Shown here one piece after another: positions 25,021 through 33,341 of a stretch of 64,000 nucleotides of DNA (within the stretch, counting starts at the first letter, position 1; the number at the start of each line of letters is the position of its first letter). The notes under the pieces are model-generated. The model was given only the letters and a program-made list of their open reading frames with translations, had not been told where the DNA came from and did not search any database. The position numbers and the translations under genes are program-made. The DNA is taken from assembly GCF_000619945.1 (NCBI RefSeq), contig NZ_JHVC01000001.1:434001-498000 (forward strand), read 5' to 3'. The stretch is from Clostridium lundense DSM 17049 (GTDB lineage: Bacteria; Bacillota; Clostridia; Clostridiales; Clostridiaceae).

Positions 25021-25860
25021 ATGGTTAAGGCATTTTTGTTTAAGGCTTTTACAGATTTTAAGGATCAGGGGAACCCCGCTGGTATTGTATTAAATGAGGG
25101 ACTAAATGATAAAGAAATGCTTAAAATAGCAAATATGTTGCAGTTTTCAGAAACAACTTTTATAAGAAAAATTGATAATTTTAATTATGAATTAAGATAC
25201 TTTACACCAGAGGTTGAAACTAATCTTTGTGGTCATGGTACTATATCAGCTTTTAAATATATAAATATTAAGGAGAATATTGAAGGAAAAGTATACATGC
25301 ATACAAAGTCAGGTAAGCTTAATGTGATAATTGATAGAGATAAAATATTTATGGAAGGTGCCAAAGCTTCTATAAAAGATATAGATATAGATGAGAATAT
25401 ATTATTAGAAGCTTTGCGTATTACTAAGAAAGAAAGGGATTATTCTTTACCTATAAAATCTGCTTCTATAGGAACTCCTAAAATTATGATTCCTGTAAAA
25501 AATAGAGAAGCTTTATTTAATATAAAACCAAAATTTGATGAATTAAAGAAAATTTCGCAGATAACAAATACTAAAGGATTTTATCCTTTTACCTTTGATA
25601 CGGTGAATAAAGAGAACTTAGTTCATACTAGACAATTTAATCCACTGTTTGGAGTAAATGAAGATCCAATCACAGGGGTGGCTGCTGGTGCATTAGGATC
25701 ATATTTAAAAAAGTACTGGAAGAATGATTTGGAGAAGTTTACTGTTGAACAAGGATGGATAGTAGATAAAAAAGGAATAATTCAAATATTAATTAAAGGG
25801 GAATCTATTTATTTAGGTGGTAATGCAGTAAAATTTGGAGAAACAGATATAAAAATATGA
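25021..25860 (+). CDS. PhzF-family isomerase/epimerase
   Basis: A 279-residue protein with the duplicated diaminopimelate-epimerase-like fold of the PhzF family. Motifs are DQGNPAGIVLN (15-25), FSETTFI with the likely catalytic Glu44, the TNLCGHGTISA loop and the C-terminal DPITGVAAGALGSYLKKYW stretch. Members act on small amino-acid-like substrates; phenazine genes are absent here, so no phenazine role is implied. ATG 25021 follows AAAGGAG (25004-25010); an upstream in-frame ATG lacks an SD. It is divergent from the thrE pair. Confidence 0.85.
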   Translation: MVKAFLFKAFTDFKDQGNPAGIVLNEGLNDKEMLKIANMLQFSETTFIRKIDNFNYELRYFTPEVETNLCGHGTISAFKYINIKENIEGKVYMHTKSGKLNVIIDRDKIFMEGAKASIKDIDIDENILLEALRITKKERDYSLPIKSASIGTPKIMIPVKNREALFNIKPKFDELKKISQITNTKGFYPFTFDTVNKENLVHTRQFNPLFGVNEDPITGVAAGALGSYLKKYWKNDLEKFTVEQGWIVDKKGIIQILIKGESIYLGGNAVKFGETDIKI

Positions 25861-26268
25861 AATTGACATTAAATAAAACATTCAATTATCAAAAAATATT
25901 TTTGAAAGTTACTGATGCTATTATATAGATATTATAGTAATATAATGGTCATTTGACATAATTATATAGGAAATAGAATTGTTCACCACAATAATTTAAA
26001 TAGTTAGAAATAATAGATTATTCTCACGGTTGCATATGACAAAATCTATATTCAAATTAATATACATTAGAAGAGTTTGCACATTTTTGTAGAATAATAA
26101 TATCTTTAATAATATATGCTTTACATTCCAGTGTATAAATTTTAAAAATATTTAAAAACTCTTGACATGATTCGCATAACAATTTAATATTGAAGTTGGG
26201 CGTTATTATAAATTGACCAAATTTAATATTGGTAATTTAATTGAAGATTAATAGATAGGAGGGTCTTT
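25861..26268. other. Gene-free stretch between the PhzF-like gene and rnfC
   Basis: This 408-base region has no credible gene. A 23-codon reading frame overlaps the PhzF stop as ATGA but lacks an SD. The right end holds the rnf promoter and a short leader with the dyad ACCAA-N8-TTGGT (26216-26233). An isolated TTGACA (25953-25958) lacks a good -10 box. I found no recognisable riboswitch. Confidence 0.6.
26162..26190 (+). promoter_or_regulatory. Sigma-A promoter of the rnf operon
   Basis: Perfect TTGACA (26162-26167), a 17-base spacer and TAATAT (26185-26190), giving a leader of about 70 bases before rnfC. Confidence 0.7.
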
Positions 26269-27576
26269 ATGGAATTATTAACATTTAAAAACGGAGTACA
26301 TCCTCCTCATGGTAAACACTATACTGAAAATAAGCCAATAGAAGAGTATTTACCACAGGGAGATATTGTTATTCCAATGTCACAGCATATTGGTGCACCT
26401 GCTGAACCAATAGTTAAAAAAGGAGACAGAGTTTTAGTTGGACAAAAAATAGGTGAAGCTAAGGGATTCGTTTCAGCTAATATCCACGCCAGCGTATCTG
26501 GTACTGTAAAAAATGTAGTTCCAGTTACATTATTTAATGGTGTTAAGTCCACAGCTGTTATCATAGAAAATGATGGACAGTATGAGGAAATTCCAACTGA
26601 AAAGAAAGACTATAATAAGCTTTCAAATGAAGAAATCCTTAACGCTATTAAAGAAGCAGGAATAGTAGGTATGGGTGGTGCTACTTTCCCAACTCATGTA
26701 AAACTTGCCCCACCACCAGATAAAAAGATAGAATTCATAGTTGTAAATGCAGCTGAATGTGAACCATATTTAACATGTGACCACAGAATGATGCTTGAAA
26801 AAACTAATGAAATCGTTGAGGGATTAAAAATTGTTTTAAAATTATTCCCAACTGCTAAAGGATATATTGGTATAGAAGATAACAAAGCGAATGCTATCAA
26901 AGTTATGCAGGAAGCTGTTAAAAATATACCAAATATAGAAGTAGCAACTGTTAAAACAAAGTATCCTCAGGGAGCTGAAAAACAGTTAATTTATGCCATC
27001 ACTAAGAGAGAAGTACCATCAGGTGGACTTCCAGCAGATGCAGGTTGTATAGTTCAAAACGTAGATACAATCTATGAAATTTACAATGCAGTTGTAAATG
27101 GTAAACCTTTAACATCAAGAGTTGTTACTGTTACTGGTGATGCTATAAAAGAACCAAAAAATATTAGATTCAAAATCGGAACTTCCGTAAGAGAATTAGT
27201 AGATTTTGCAGGTGGATTCTCAGAAGAACCATTAAAGGTTATATCTGGTGGTCCTATGATGGGTATGGCAATGTATTCATTAGATGTACCAGCAGCAAAG
27301 GGAACATCAGGAGTTCTTTGCTTAACTAAAAAGATAGCTGAAATTGAAGAAGAATCAAACTGTATAAACTGCGGAAAATGTGTACATGTCTGTCCAATGA
27401 ATTTAATGCCTACAAAAATTGCTACAGCAGCAGCATTAAATAATAATGATATGTTCAATGAGTTTAGTGGAAGAGACTGTATCGAATGTGGATGTTGTTC
27501 ATTTGTATGTCCAGCAAGACGTCATTTATTACAGAGAATTCGTTCAGGTAAAAAAGCAGTTTCTAAAAAGAAATAA
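26269..27576 (+). CDS. rnfC: Rnf complex subunit RnfC (NADH/ferredoxin electron-transfer subunit)
   Basis: A 435-residue peripheral subunit of the ferredoxin:NAD+ oxidoreductase. The NADH/FMN-binding region includes GMGGATFPTHVKL (about 131-143) and ECEPYLTCDHRMML; two 4Fe-4S clusters are held by Cys365/368/371/375 and Cys404/407/410/414. It likely contacts NAD at the cytoplasmic face. The SD AGGAGGG is well placed. It is the first of six genes in the clostridial order C-D-G-E-A-B. These genes prefer CCA, AAC and TTC codons more than their neighbours, fitting high expression. Confidence 0.97.
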   Translation: MELLTFKNGVHPPHGKHYTENKPIEEYLPQGDIVIPMSQHIGAPAEPIVKKGDRVLVGQKIGEAKGFVSANIHASVSGTVKNVVPVTLFNGVKSTAVIIENDGQYEEIPTEKKDYNKLSNEEILNAIKEAGIVGMGGATFPTHVKLAPPPDKKIEFIVVNAAECEPYLTCDHRMMLEKTNEIVEGLKIVLKLFPTAKGYIGIEDNKANAIKVMQEAVKNIPNIEVATVKTKYPQGAEKQLIYAITKREVPSGGLPADAGCIVQNVDTIYEIYNAVVNGKPLTSRVVTVTGDAIKEPKNIRFKIGTSVRELVDFAGGFSEEPLKVISGGPMMGMAMYSLDVPAAKGTSGVLCLTKKIAEIEEESNCINCGKCVHVCPMNLMPTKIATAAALNNNDMFNEFSGRDCIECGCCSFVCPARRHLLQRIRSGKKAVSKKK

Positions 27577-27606
27577 TATATAGAAAGAATAAAGAGGTGA
27601 ATATAA

Positions 27607-28539
27607 ATGTCTGAAACAACAATGTATACCGTATCCTCATCTCCACATATTCGTGCTAAAGATACTACAAAATCAATAATGAGAGATGTTGCAATTGCGT
27701 TACTTCCAGCAACTATTGCAGGGATTTACTTCTTTAAATTACAGGGATTATTAGTAATACTTGCATCAGTATTATCCTGTGTAGCTGCTGAATACATTTG
27801 GCAGAAGGCATCAAATAAAAAAATTACAGTAGGAGATTATAGTGCTGTAGTAACAGGTTTACTTTTAGCTTTTAACTTACCAGCAGCAGTTCCACTATGG
27901 ATACCAGTTATAGGTGGTTTCTTTGCAATTATAATAGTTAAACAGTTCTTTGGTGGACTAGGACAAAATATCGTAAACCCAGCGTTAGCTGCAAGAGCAT
28001 TTTTACTTGCTTCTTGGCCAGTACAAATGACTACTTGGACATTAGATGGTGTTACAACAGCTACGCCACTTGCAATATTAAAAGGAAAAGAAGCAACTGG
28101 AGCAGTAGCACCAGATTTAATGAGTGTATTTATTGGACATGTTGGTGGATGTATAGGTGAAACATCAGCATTAGCTCTTTTAATAGGAGGAGCATATCTT
28201 TTCTATAAACACATAATAGATTGGAGAATTCCTGTATCCTTTATAGCTACTACATTTGTGTTTACTGCTATAGCAGGAAGAGCTTCTAGCCCAGTTTATG
28301 AATTATTTGCTGGTGGATTAATGTTAGGTGCTATATTTATGGCTACAGATTATGCTACATCACCAATTACTCCTCTTGGAAGAATTATATTTGGAGTTGG
28401 TTGTGGAGTAATTACTTCTCTTATTCGTATATTTGGAGGATATCCAGAAGGAGTATCTTACTCAATACTTATAATGAACCTATTTGTTCCATTAATTGAA
28501 AGATGGACAACTCCAAAAATATTTGGGAAGGTGAAGTAA
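27607..28539 (+). CDS. rnfD: Rnf complex membrane subunit RnfD (covalent FMN)
   Basis: A 310-residue membrane subunit with about nine to ten helices, homologous to NqrB. The flavinylation motif reads TTATPL with Thr153 as the expected site of phosphoester-linked FMN; the usual Gly of the S/T-G-A-T motif is Thr here. GQNIVNPALAARAFLL (about 123-138) is a strongly conserved stretch. It lies 30 bases after rnfC and one base before rnfG. Confidence 0.95.
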   Translation: MSETTMYTVSSSPHIRAKDTTKSIMRDVAIALLPATIAGIYFFKLQGLLVILASVLSCVAAEYIWQKASNKKITVGDYSAVVTGLLLAFNLPAAVPLWIPVIGGFFAIIIVKQFFGGLGQNIVNPALAARAFLLASWPVQMTTWTLDGVTTATPLAILKGKEATGAVAPDLMSVFIGHVGGCIGETSALALLIGGAYLFYKHIIDWRIPVSFIATTFVFTAIAGRASSPVYELFAGGLMLGAIFMATDYATSPITPLGRIIFGVGCGVITSLIRIFGGYPEGVSYSILIMNLFVPLIERWTTPKIFGKVK

Positions 28540-28540
28540 T

Positions 28541-29110
28541 ATGAAAAAGGTAAGCAGTGTTAAATTAGGAATAATTTTATTATTAATAGCTGCTATTTGT
28601 GGTTTTATACTTGGTGGAGTTAGCCAAGTAACAGCAGAACCAATAGCAAAGCAGAATAAGAAAACTTTAGATGAAGCAAATAAATCAATACTACCTGAAG
28701 CGTCAGAATTTGCTGAAAGAACTGATATAAAAGGTGAAGGGATTGTTTTAGGTGTTACTGAAGGTAAATCAGGAGCAGATGTAAAAGGATATACAATAAA
28801 AGTTGCTCCAAAAGGATATGCAGGTGCTATCGAAATGATGGTTGGTATATCAACTGAAGGAAAAGTTACTGGTATTAAAATATTAAATCATGCAGAAACT
28901 CCAGGTCTTGGAGCAAATGCTACAGATCCAAAATTCTCAGGTCAATATACAAATAAACCTGCAAAAGAATTACAGGTTGTAAAAAGTGCAGCATCAGGAG
29001 ATAATCAGATCTCTGCTATAACTGGTGCAACAATAACTTCAAAAGCAGTAACATTGGGAGTTAATGAAGCTATAAAATTTTATGACTCCAAATTGAAGGG
29101 AGGAAAATAA
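28541..29110 (+). CDS. rnfG: Rnf complex subunit RnfG (covalent FMN)
   Basis: A 189-residue protein with one N-terminal membrane anchor (about 8-28) and an extracytoplasmic FMN-binding domain. The motif ITGATITS places the covalent FMN on Thr164. LNHAETPGLGANATDPKFSGQY (about 116-137) is the other conserved block. FMN attachment needs ApbE, which is encoded about 3 kb downstream on the other strand. It starts one base after rnfD. Confidence 0.96.
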   Translation: MKKVSSVKLGIILLLIAAICGFILGGVSQVTAEPIAKQNKKTLDEANKSILPEASEFAERTDIKGEGIVLGVTEGKSGADVKGYTIKVAPKGYAGAIEMMVGISTEGKVTGIKILNHAETPGLGANATDPKFSGQYTNKPAKELQVVKSAASGDNQISAITGATITSKAVTLGVNEAIKFYDSKLKGGK

Positions 29111-29112
29111 TA

Positions 29113-29718
29113 ATGGGAGTAGTTTCCGAAAGATTATATAACGGTATAATAAAAGAAAATGCTACTTTCGTACAGGTTCTTGGTATGTGTCCTACATTAG
29201 CAGTTACTACTAGTGCCACAAACGGAGTTGGTATGGGACTTTCTGCTACTGTAGTTTTAATAGCATCAAACATTGCGATATCAGCACTTAAGAAAGTAAT
29301 TCCAGATGAAATACGTATACCAGCATATATAACTGTAATTGCAACAATAGTTACAGTGCTTCAATTTTTATTACAAGCTTATTTACCAGCACTAAATAAA
29401 GCACTTGGTATATTTATACCACTTATAGTTGTTAACTGTATAATTCTTGGTAGAGCTGAAGCATATGCAAATAAAAATAGCATAGGCGCATCTCTCTTTG
29501 ATGGATTAGGTATGGGACTTGGATTTACTTGCTCATTAACAGTATTAGGTATAATAAGAGAAATACTAGGAACTGGTAAAGTATTTGGAATACAGGTTAC
29601 TCCAGATGCATATCAGCCAGCTTTAATAATGATACTAGCTCCAGGTGGATTCTTTACATTAGCAATATTAATGGCTCTATTAAATAGAAGAAAATTAAAA
29701 AAAGCTAAAGCTAATTAA
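29113..29718 (+). CDS. rnfE: Rnf complex membrane subunit RnfE
   Basis: A 201-residue protein with six membrane helices, homologous to NqrD. The CPTLAVTTSATNGVGMGLS stretch (about 25-43) and LIVVNCIILGRAEAYANKN (about 113-131) are conserved; RnfE pairs with RnfA in inverted topology and their cysteines hold an intramembrane iron-sulfur site. It begins two bases after rnfG. Confidence 0.96.
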   Translation: MGVVSERLYNGIIKENATFVQVLGMCPTLAVTTSATNGVGMGLSATVVLIASNIAISALKKVIPDEIRIPAYITVIATIVTVLQFLLQAYLPALNKALGIFIPLIVVNCIILGRAEAYANKNSIGASLFDGLGMGLGFTCSLTVLGIIREILGTGKVFGIQVTPDAYQPALIMILAPGGFFTLAILMALLNRRKLKKAKAN

Positions 29719-29763
29719 AGTTAAAGTGCCTTAATCTAAAAGGAAAGGTGGAAAAATTGAAAA

Positions 29764-30339
29764 ATGAGTATTTTTACTATATTTTTAAGTGCCTTATTGG
29801 TTAATAACTTCGTTTTGTCAAGATTCTTAGGAATATGTCCATTCCTAGGTGTTTCTAAGAAAGTTGAAACAGCTACTGGTATGGGAGCTGCGGTTACATT
29901 TGTTATGGCTTTAGCCTCAATGATGACTTTCTTAGTTGAAAGATTAATTCTTCAACCATTACACATAGAATATTTATCAACATTAGCATTTATACTTGTT
30001 ATTGCATCACTAGTTCAGTTCGTTGAAATGGTTATAAAAAAGGTAAGTCCAGACTTATATAAAGCATTAGGTATTTATCTTCCACTTATAACTACAAACT
30101 GTGCTGTTCTTGGTGTGGCAGTTATTAACAGTAACGAAAAATATAATTTAATCCAATCTGTTGTAAACTCAGTTGGTGCAGCACTTGGATTTACACTTGC
30201 ACTTATTTTACTTGCAGGTATTAGAGAAAAAATGGAAACAAATGAATACATTCCAGAAGCTTTAAAAGGCTTACCAATAACATTGGTAACAGCAGGATTA
30301 ATGGCTATAGCTTTCTTAGGCTTCCAGGGCTTAATTTAA
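29764..30339 (+). CDS. rnfA: Rnf complex membrane subunit RnfA
   Basis: A 191-residue, six-helix membrane protein homologous to NqrE. The motifs NNFVLSRFLGICPFLGVSKK (14-33) and LITTNCAVLGVAV (about 108-120) carry the cysteines that, with those of RnfE, bind the intramembrane cluster. It follows rnfE by 45 bases with its own SD and is 12 bases before rnfB. Confidence 0.96.
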   Translation: MSIFTIFLSALLVNNFVLSRFLGICPFLGVSKKVETATGMGAAVTFVMALASMMTFLVERLILQPLHIEYLSTLAFILVIASLVQFVEMVIKKVSPDLYKALGIYLPLITTNCAVLGVAVINSNEKYNLIQSVVNSVGAALGFTLALILLAGIREKMETNEYIPEALKGLPITLVTAGLMAIAFLGFQGLI

Positions 30340-30351
30340 GGAGGTGTCACT

Positions 30352-31161
30352 ATGAATGGTTTATTATTTCCTATACTAGCCCTAGGTGGACTTGGTGTAG
30401 TATTTGGTCTTCTTCTAGGATATGCAGCAAATAAGTTTGCTGTTGAAGTTGATGAAAGAGTTCCAAAGGTTAGAGCAGCATTACCAGGTGCTAACTGTGG
30501 TGGTTGCGGATTTGCTGGATGTGACGCTTATGCTGACGCCGTAGTTAATGCAGGGGCAAAACCAAATGGATGTCCAGTTGGTGGAGCAGCAGCAGCAGCT
30601 CAAATAGCTGAAATAATGGGTGTTGAAGTAGATAATTCAGAACCTAAAAAGGCATATGTAAAATGTCAAGGAACTTGCGATAAAGCTAAAGAAAAATATG
30701 AATACTATGGAGCTATGACTTGTGTAGATGCAGCTAACATTCCAGGATCAGGTTCAAAATCTTGTGGATTTGGATGTATGGGATTAGGAAGTTGTGTTCA
30801 GGTATGTGCATTTGATGCTATACATGTAGAAAACGGCATAGCTGTTGTAGATGAAGAAGCATGTACAGGCTGTGGTGCTTGTGTTAATATTTGTCCTAAA
30901 TCAGTTATTGAATTAACACCTGTATCAAAGAAAGTACGTATTTCATGTAATTCACATGATAAAGGAATAGAAGTTAAGAATGCTTGTGCTGTAGGATGTC
31001 TTTCCTGTGGTCTATGTGTAAGAAATTGTCCAAGTGAAGCAATCACTATGGTTAACAACTTACCAGTAATAGATTACGATAAATGTACACAATGTGGTGT
31101 ATGTGTAGGAAAATGTCCAACAAAAGCAATTGCAAACTTAAATGCAAAAGTAGAAGCTTAA
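30352..31161 (+). CDS. rnfB: Rnf complex subunit RnfB (multi-cluster ferredoxin-like entry point)
   Basis: A 269-residue subunit with one N-terminal membrane helix and many Fe-S motifs. Cys49, Cys52, Cys57 and Cys74 form the N-terminal cluster typical of RnfB; then come CGFGCMGLGSCVQVC, CTGCGACVNICP, CAVGCLSCGLCVRNCP and CTQCGVCVGKCP, giving several 4Fe-4S clusters. It is the likely acceptor of electrons from reduced ferredoxin. As the last gene of the operon it is followed by a strong terminator. Confidence 0.96.
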   Translation: MNGLLFPILALGGLGVVFGLLLGYAANKFAVEVDERVPKVRAALPGANCGGCGFAGCDAYADAVVNAGAKPNGCPVGGAAAAAQIAEIMGVEVDNSEPKKAYVKCQGTCDKAKEKYEYYGAMTCVDAANIPGSGSKSCGFGCMGLGSCVQVCAFDAIHVENGIAVVDEEACTGCGACVNICPKSVIELTPVSKKVRISCNSHDKGIEVKNACAVGCLSCGLCVRNCPSEAITMVNNLPVIDYDKCTQCGVCVGKCPTKAIANLNAKVEA

Positions 31162-31178
31162 GCTGTTAAACAGCTATT

Positions 31179-31211
31179 AAAAAAGCGTGGTTTATACCAC
31201 GCTTTTTTTAA
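31179..31211 (+). terminator. Terminator of the rnf operon
   Basis: A perfect 13-base-pair stem (31179-31191 with 31196-31208) with a TTAT loop; the right arm ends in a run of T residues. Confidence 0.92.
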
Positions 31212-31247
31212 TGAATAATTAAGAGTGAAGAATGAAAAGTAAAGGAA

Positions 31248-31269
31248 AGCTTACCCTTAAGGGTAAGCT
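31248..31269. terminator. Perfect 22-base palindrome between rnf and the Gx gene
   Basis: Bases 31248-31269 are a perfect inverted repeat with half AGCTTACCCTT. On the minus strand it is followed by T-rich sequence, so it probably ends the apbE-Gx transcript. Confidence 0.65.
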
Positions 31270-31290
31270 AAATTAATTTAACTGACTTTT

Positions 31291-31821
31291 TTAGTCTAAG
31301 GTCTTTAATTTATTATATAGAGGTACTTTTTTCATGTGTTTATTTAAAAAACTAGTAACTACACCAATAAAATAACCAGTAAGTACTCCAGCTATTAAAA
31401 GTATCGGTAGATATAAATAAACTCTTAAATCCTGTATAACTAAAGATGCAATTAATAACTGTCCAATATTGTGAAATACAGCACCACAGACACTAATACT
31501 CCAAAGACTTAAATATTTATTAAATCTTTTATAAAGCAGTATCATTACAATATTACTAAGTAATCCTCCTGCAATACTGTAGATAAAAGAATACATATTT
31601 CCACCTAAAAAAGAGCCTAGAATAGTCCTTAAAAACATTATTAAAATAGCTTCTTTTCCACCTAAAGTAATAAGTGCAAATAATGATATAGAATTTGCAA
31701 GACCTAATTTAATACCAGGAACTCCAGGTATTAATATGGGAATTTGAGCTTCTATAATATATATAACCAATGCAATACTTGTAAGTAAGCTTAAAAATAT
31801 TAACTTTCTAATATTCTTCAT
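31291..31821 (-). CDS. Gx-type transporter (heptaprenyl-diphosphate synthase component I family)
   Basis: A 176-residue membrane protein with five to six helices, of the family annotated as Gx transporter or HepT component I, related in fold to ECF S components. The VPGIKLGLANSISLFALITLGGKEA stretch (about 33-57) is diagnostic. The minus-strand order apbE, NusG-II protein, Gx recurs near flavin-dependent electron-transfer loci in Firmicutes, so it may move a quinone-like, isoprenoid or flavin-related compound; the substrate is not known. SD AGGTG precedes the ATG. Confidence 0.83.
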   Translation of the reverse strand: MKNIRKLIFLSLLTSIALVIYIIEAQIPILIPGVPGIKLGLANSISLFALITLGGKEAILIMFLRTILGSFLGGNMYSFIYSIAGGLLSNIVMILLYKRFNKYLSLWSISVCGAVFHNIGQLLIASLVIQDLRVYLYLPILLIAGVLTGYFIGVVTSFLNKHMKKVPLYNKLKTLD

Positions 31822-31848
31822 TTGATCACCTGCACATATTGAATAATT

Positions 31849-32238
31849 TTAATAAGCTGTAGCATCTATTTCTCCTTTTTCTTTAGTTCCTTCTATAGTT
31901 ATCATAAGTTTATGTGGGAGACAAACAACAGTATCTCCAGGCTGAGAAATAGGTCCTGTTTTAACACAAACTCTATCAGGACAATCAGCATCAGTTATGC
32001 TTATCTTATCTTTTTCAATCAATATTTTATTGAAATGACCATCATTAGTTTTTATAGTCATTTCTTTAGTTCCAGTAAAGTTTGTTAAATTAATTTTGTC
32101 AATTACTTTTCCATCCTGTTTTATTAAAGCAATTTTGTCATGAGATTTCATATAATTTTTATAAACAAAAGTACCTGCGAATCCCAATGTAATTATAACT
32201 AATATGGAAATGAATATTATCTTATCTCCCTTTTTCAT
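31849..32238 (-). CDS. Membrane-anchored NusG domain II protein
   Basis: A 129-residue protein with one N-terminal membrane helix (about 7-25) and an extracytoplasmic domain of the NusG-II type, with the conserved block DCPDRVCVKTGPISQPGDTVVCLPHKLMI (about 86-114). The three cysteines and the histidine are invariant-looking and could bind a metal or form a disulfide. It is not the transcription factor NusG. I chose ATG 32238 after GAGGAG on the minus strand; it overlaps the end of apbE by 17 bases. A role in flavin transfer or Rnf maturation is inferred from its neighbours. Confidence 0.85.
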   Translation of the reverse strand: MKKGDKIIFISILVIITLGFAGTFVYKNYMKSHDKIALIKQDGKVIDKINLTNFTGTKEMTIKTNDGHFNKILIEKDKISITDADCPDRVCVKTGPISQPGDTVVCLPHKLMITIEGTKEKGEIDATAY

Positions 32239-33259
32239 AAATATACTCCTCATTTGTTATTTTAAATGAATCTTTTAACCCAGAGGTTGTATAAACTTTT
32301 TTATCTTTAGTTACAAAAACAGCTTCAACACCTTTTATGGATTCTACTAATTTCATGCCCTTATCTAAGCCTAATACATAGGTTGTAGTAGAAAGAGCAT
32401 CTCCATCTATGGAATTGTCTGAAATAATTGTAGTGGCTATTAAGCCATTATCTGAAGGATATCCTGTTTTTGTATCTAAAATATGATGATATCTTTTACC
32501 ATTCTTTATAAAGTATCTTTCATAGTTGCCCGAGCTTACTACAGATTTGTGAGATACTTTTGCTATACCAAAATATTCACCTCTGATTTTTAAAGGATCT
32601 TGAATAGCAATATTCCATAGTGATCCATCTAATTTGTTTCCAACAGTGACTATGTTTCCACCTAAATTTATAAAAGCAGTTTTAACTCCTTCTTTAATTA
32701 GAGTTTCTTTAACTTTGTCTGCTGTATAGCCTTTTGCTATAGCACCTAAGTCAATAGCTTCATTGGGTTTTCGTAACTTAATAGATTTAGTATTTTCATC
32801 TAATATAACATCTTTATAATTTATTAAATTTAAACCAGTTTTTATTTCTTGTGGAGATGGTATTCTAGCTTTGTCTGTGCCTATTGCCCACATATTAACC
32901 AAAGGGCCTACAGTAATATCAAAAGCTCCATTTGATAGCTTAGAGTATTCTAAAGATTTTTTTATTACTGTAAAGGTATCGTCACTAACCTTTACAAAAG
33001 CTTTACCAGCATTTTTATTTATTTTAGATACTTCACTATTTTCTTTACTAGGTGACATTTTATCATCAATATCAGAAATTATATCCATAGCCTTATTCAC
33101 GGCTTTTTCAGCATTTTTTCCGTATACAGTTAATTGAACTATAGTACCTAATAAATAATTTTCTTTTGTAACTGAAGGCTCTTCTTTTTTAGCACAAGAA
33201 GTAAATAAAATAGATGATATAAAAATTATTGTAAAAAATAAAGTGTATTTTTTTTTCAT
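32222..33259 (-). CDS. apbE: FAD:protein FMN transferase ApbE (lipoprotein)
   Basis: A 345-residue lipoprotein that transfers FMN from FAD to Thr or Ser residues of exported or membrane domains, using Mg2+. The signal has lipobox FTSC with Cys22. Family motifs are MWAIGTDKARIPSP, AIDLGAIAKGYTADKV (about 173-188), FINLGGNIVTVG (about 201-212) and the C-terminal DALSTTTYVLG metal-site segment. Its targets are almost certainly RnfG Thr164 and RnfD Thr153, encoded just upstream on the other strand. It heads the three-gene minus-strand unit. Confidence 0.95.
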   Translation of the reverse strand: MKKKYTLFFTIIFISSILFTSCAKKEEPSVTKENYLLGTIVQLTVYGKNAEKAVNKAMDIISDIDDKMSPSKENSEVSKINKNAGKAFVKVSDDTFTVIKKSLEYSKLSNGAFDITVGPLVNMWAIGTDKARIPSPQEIKTGLNLINYKDVILDENTKSIKLRKPNEAIDLGAIAKGYTADKVKETLIKEGVKTAFINLGGNIVTVGNKLDGSLWNIAIQDPLKIRGEYFGIAKVSHKSVVSSGNYERYFIKNGKRYHHILDTKTGYPSDNGLIATTIISDNSIDGDALSTTTYVLGLDKGMKLVESIKGVEAVFVTKDKKVYTTSGLKDSFKITNEEYIYEKGR

Positions 33260-33341
33260 ATGTTTATCCCACCTTGATATAAGATTATAGTTTAAAATAG
33301 ATACACAAAGTAATTATACCATATTAATTCTTTATTAAAAA

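Noticed and set aside
25857..25928. A 23-codon frame overlapping the stop of the PhzF-like gene as ATGA
   Set aside because: No SD, no recognisable motif, and short frames like this are expected by chance in AT-rich DNA.
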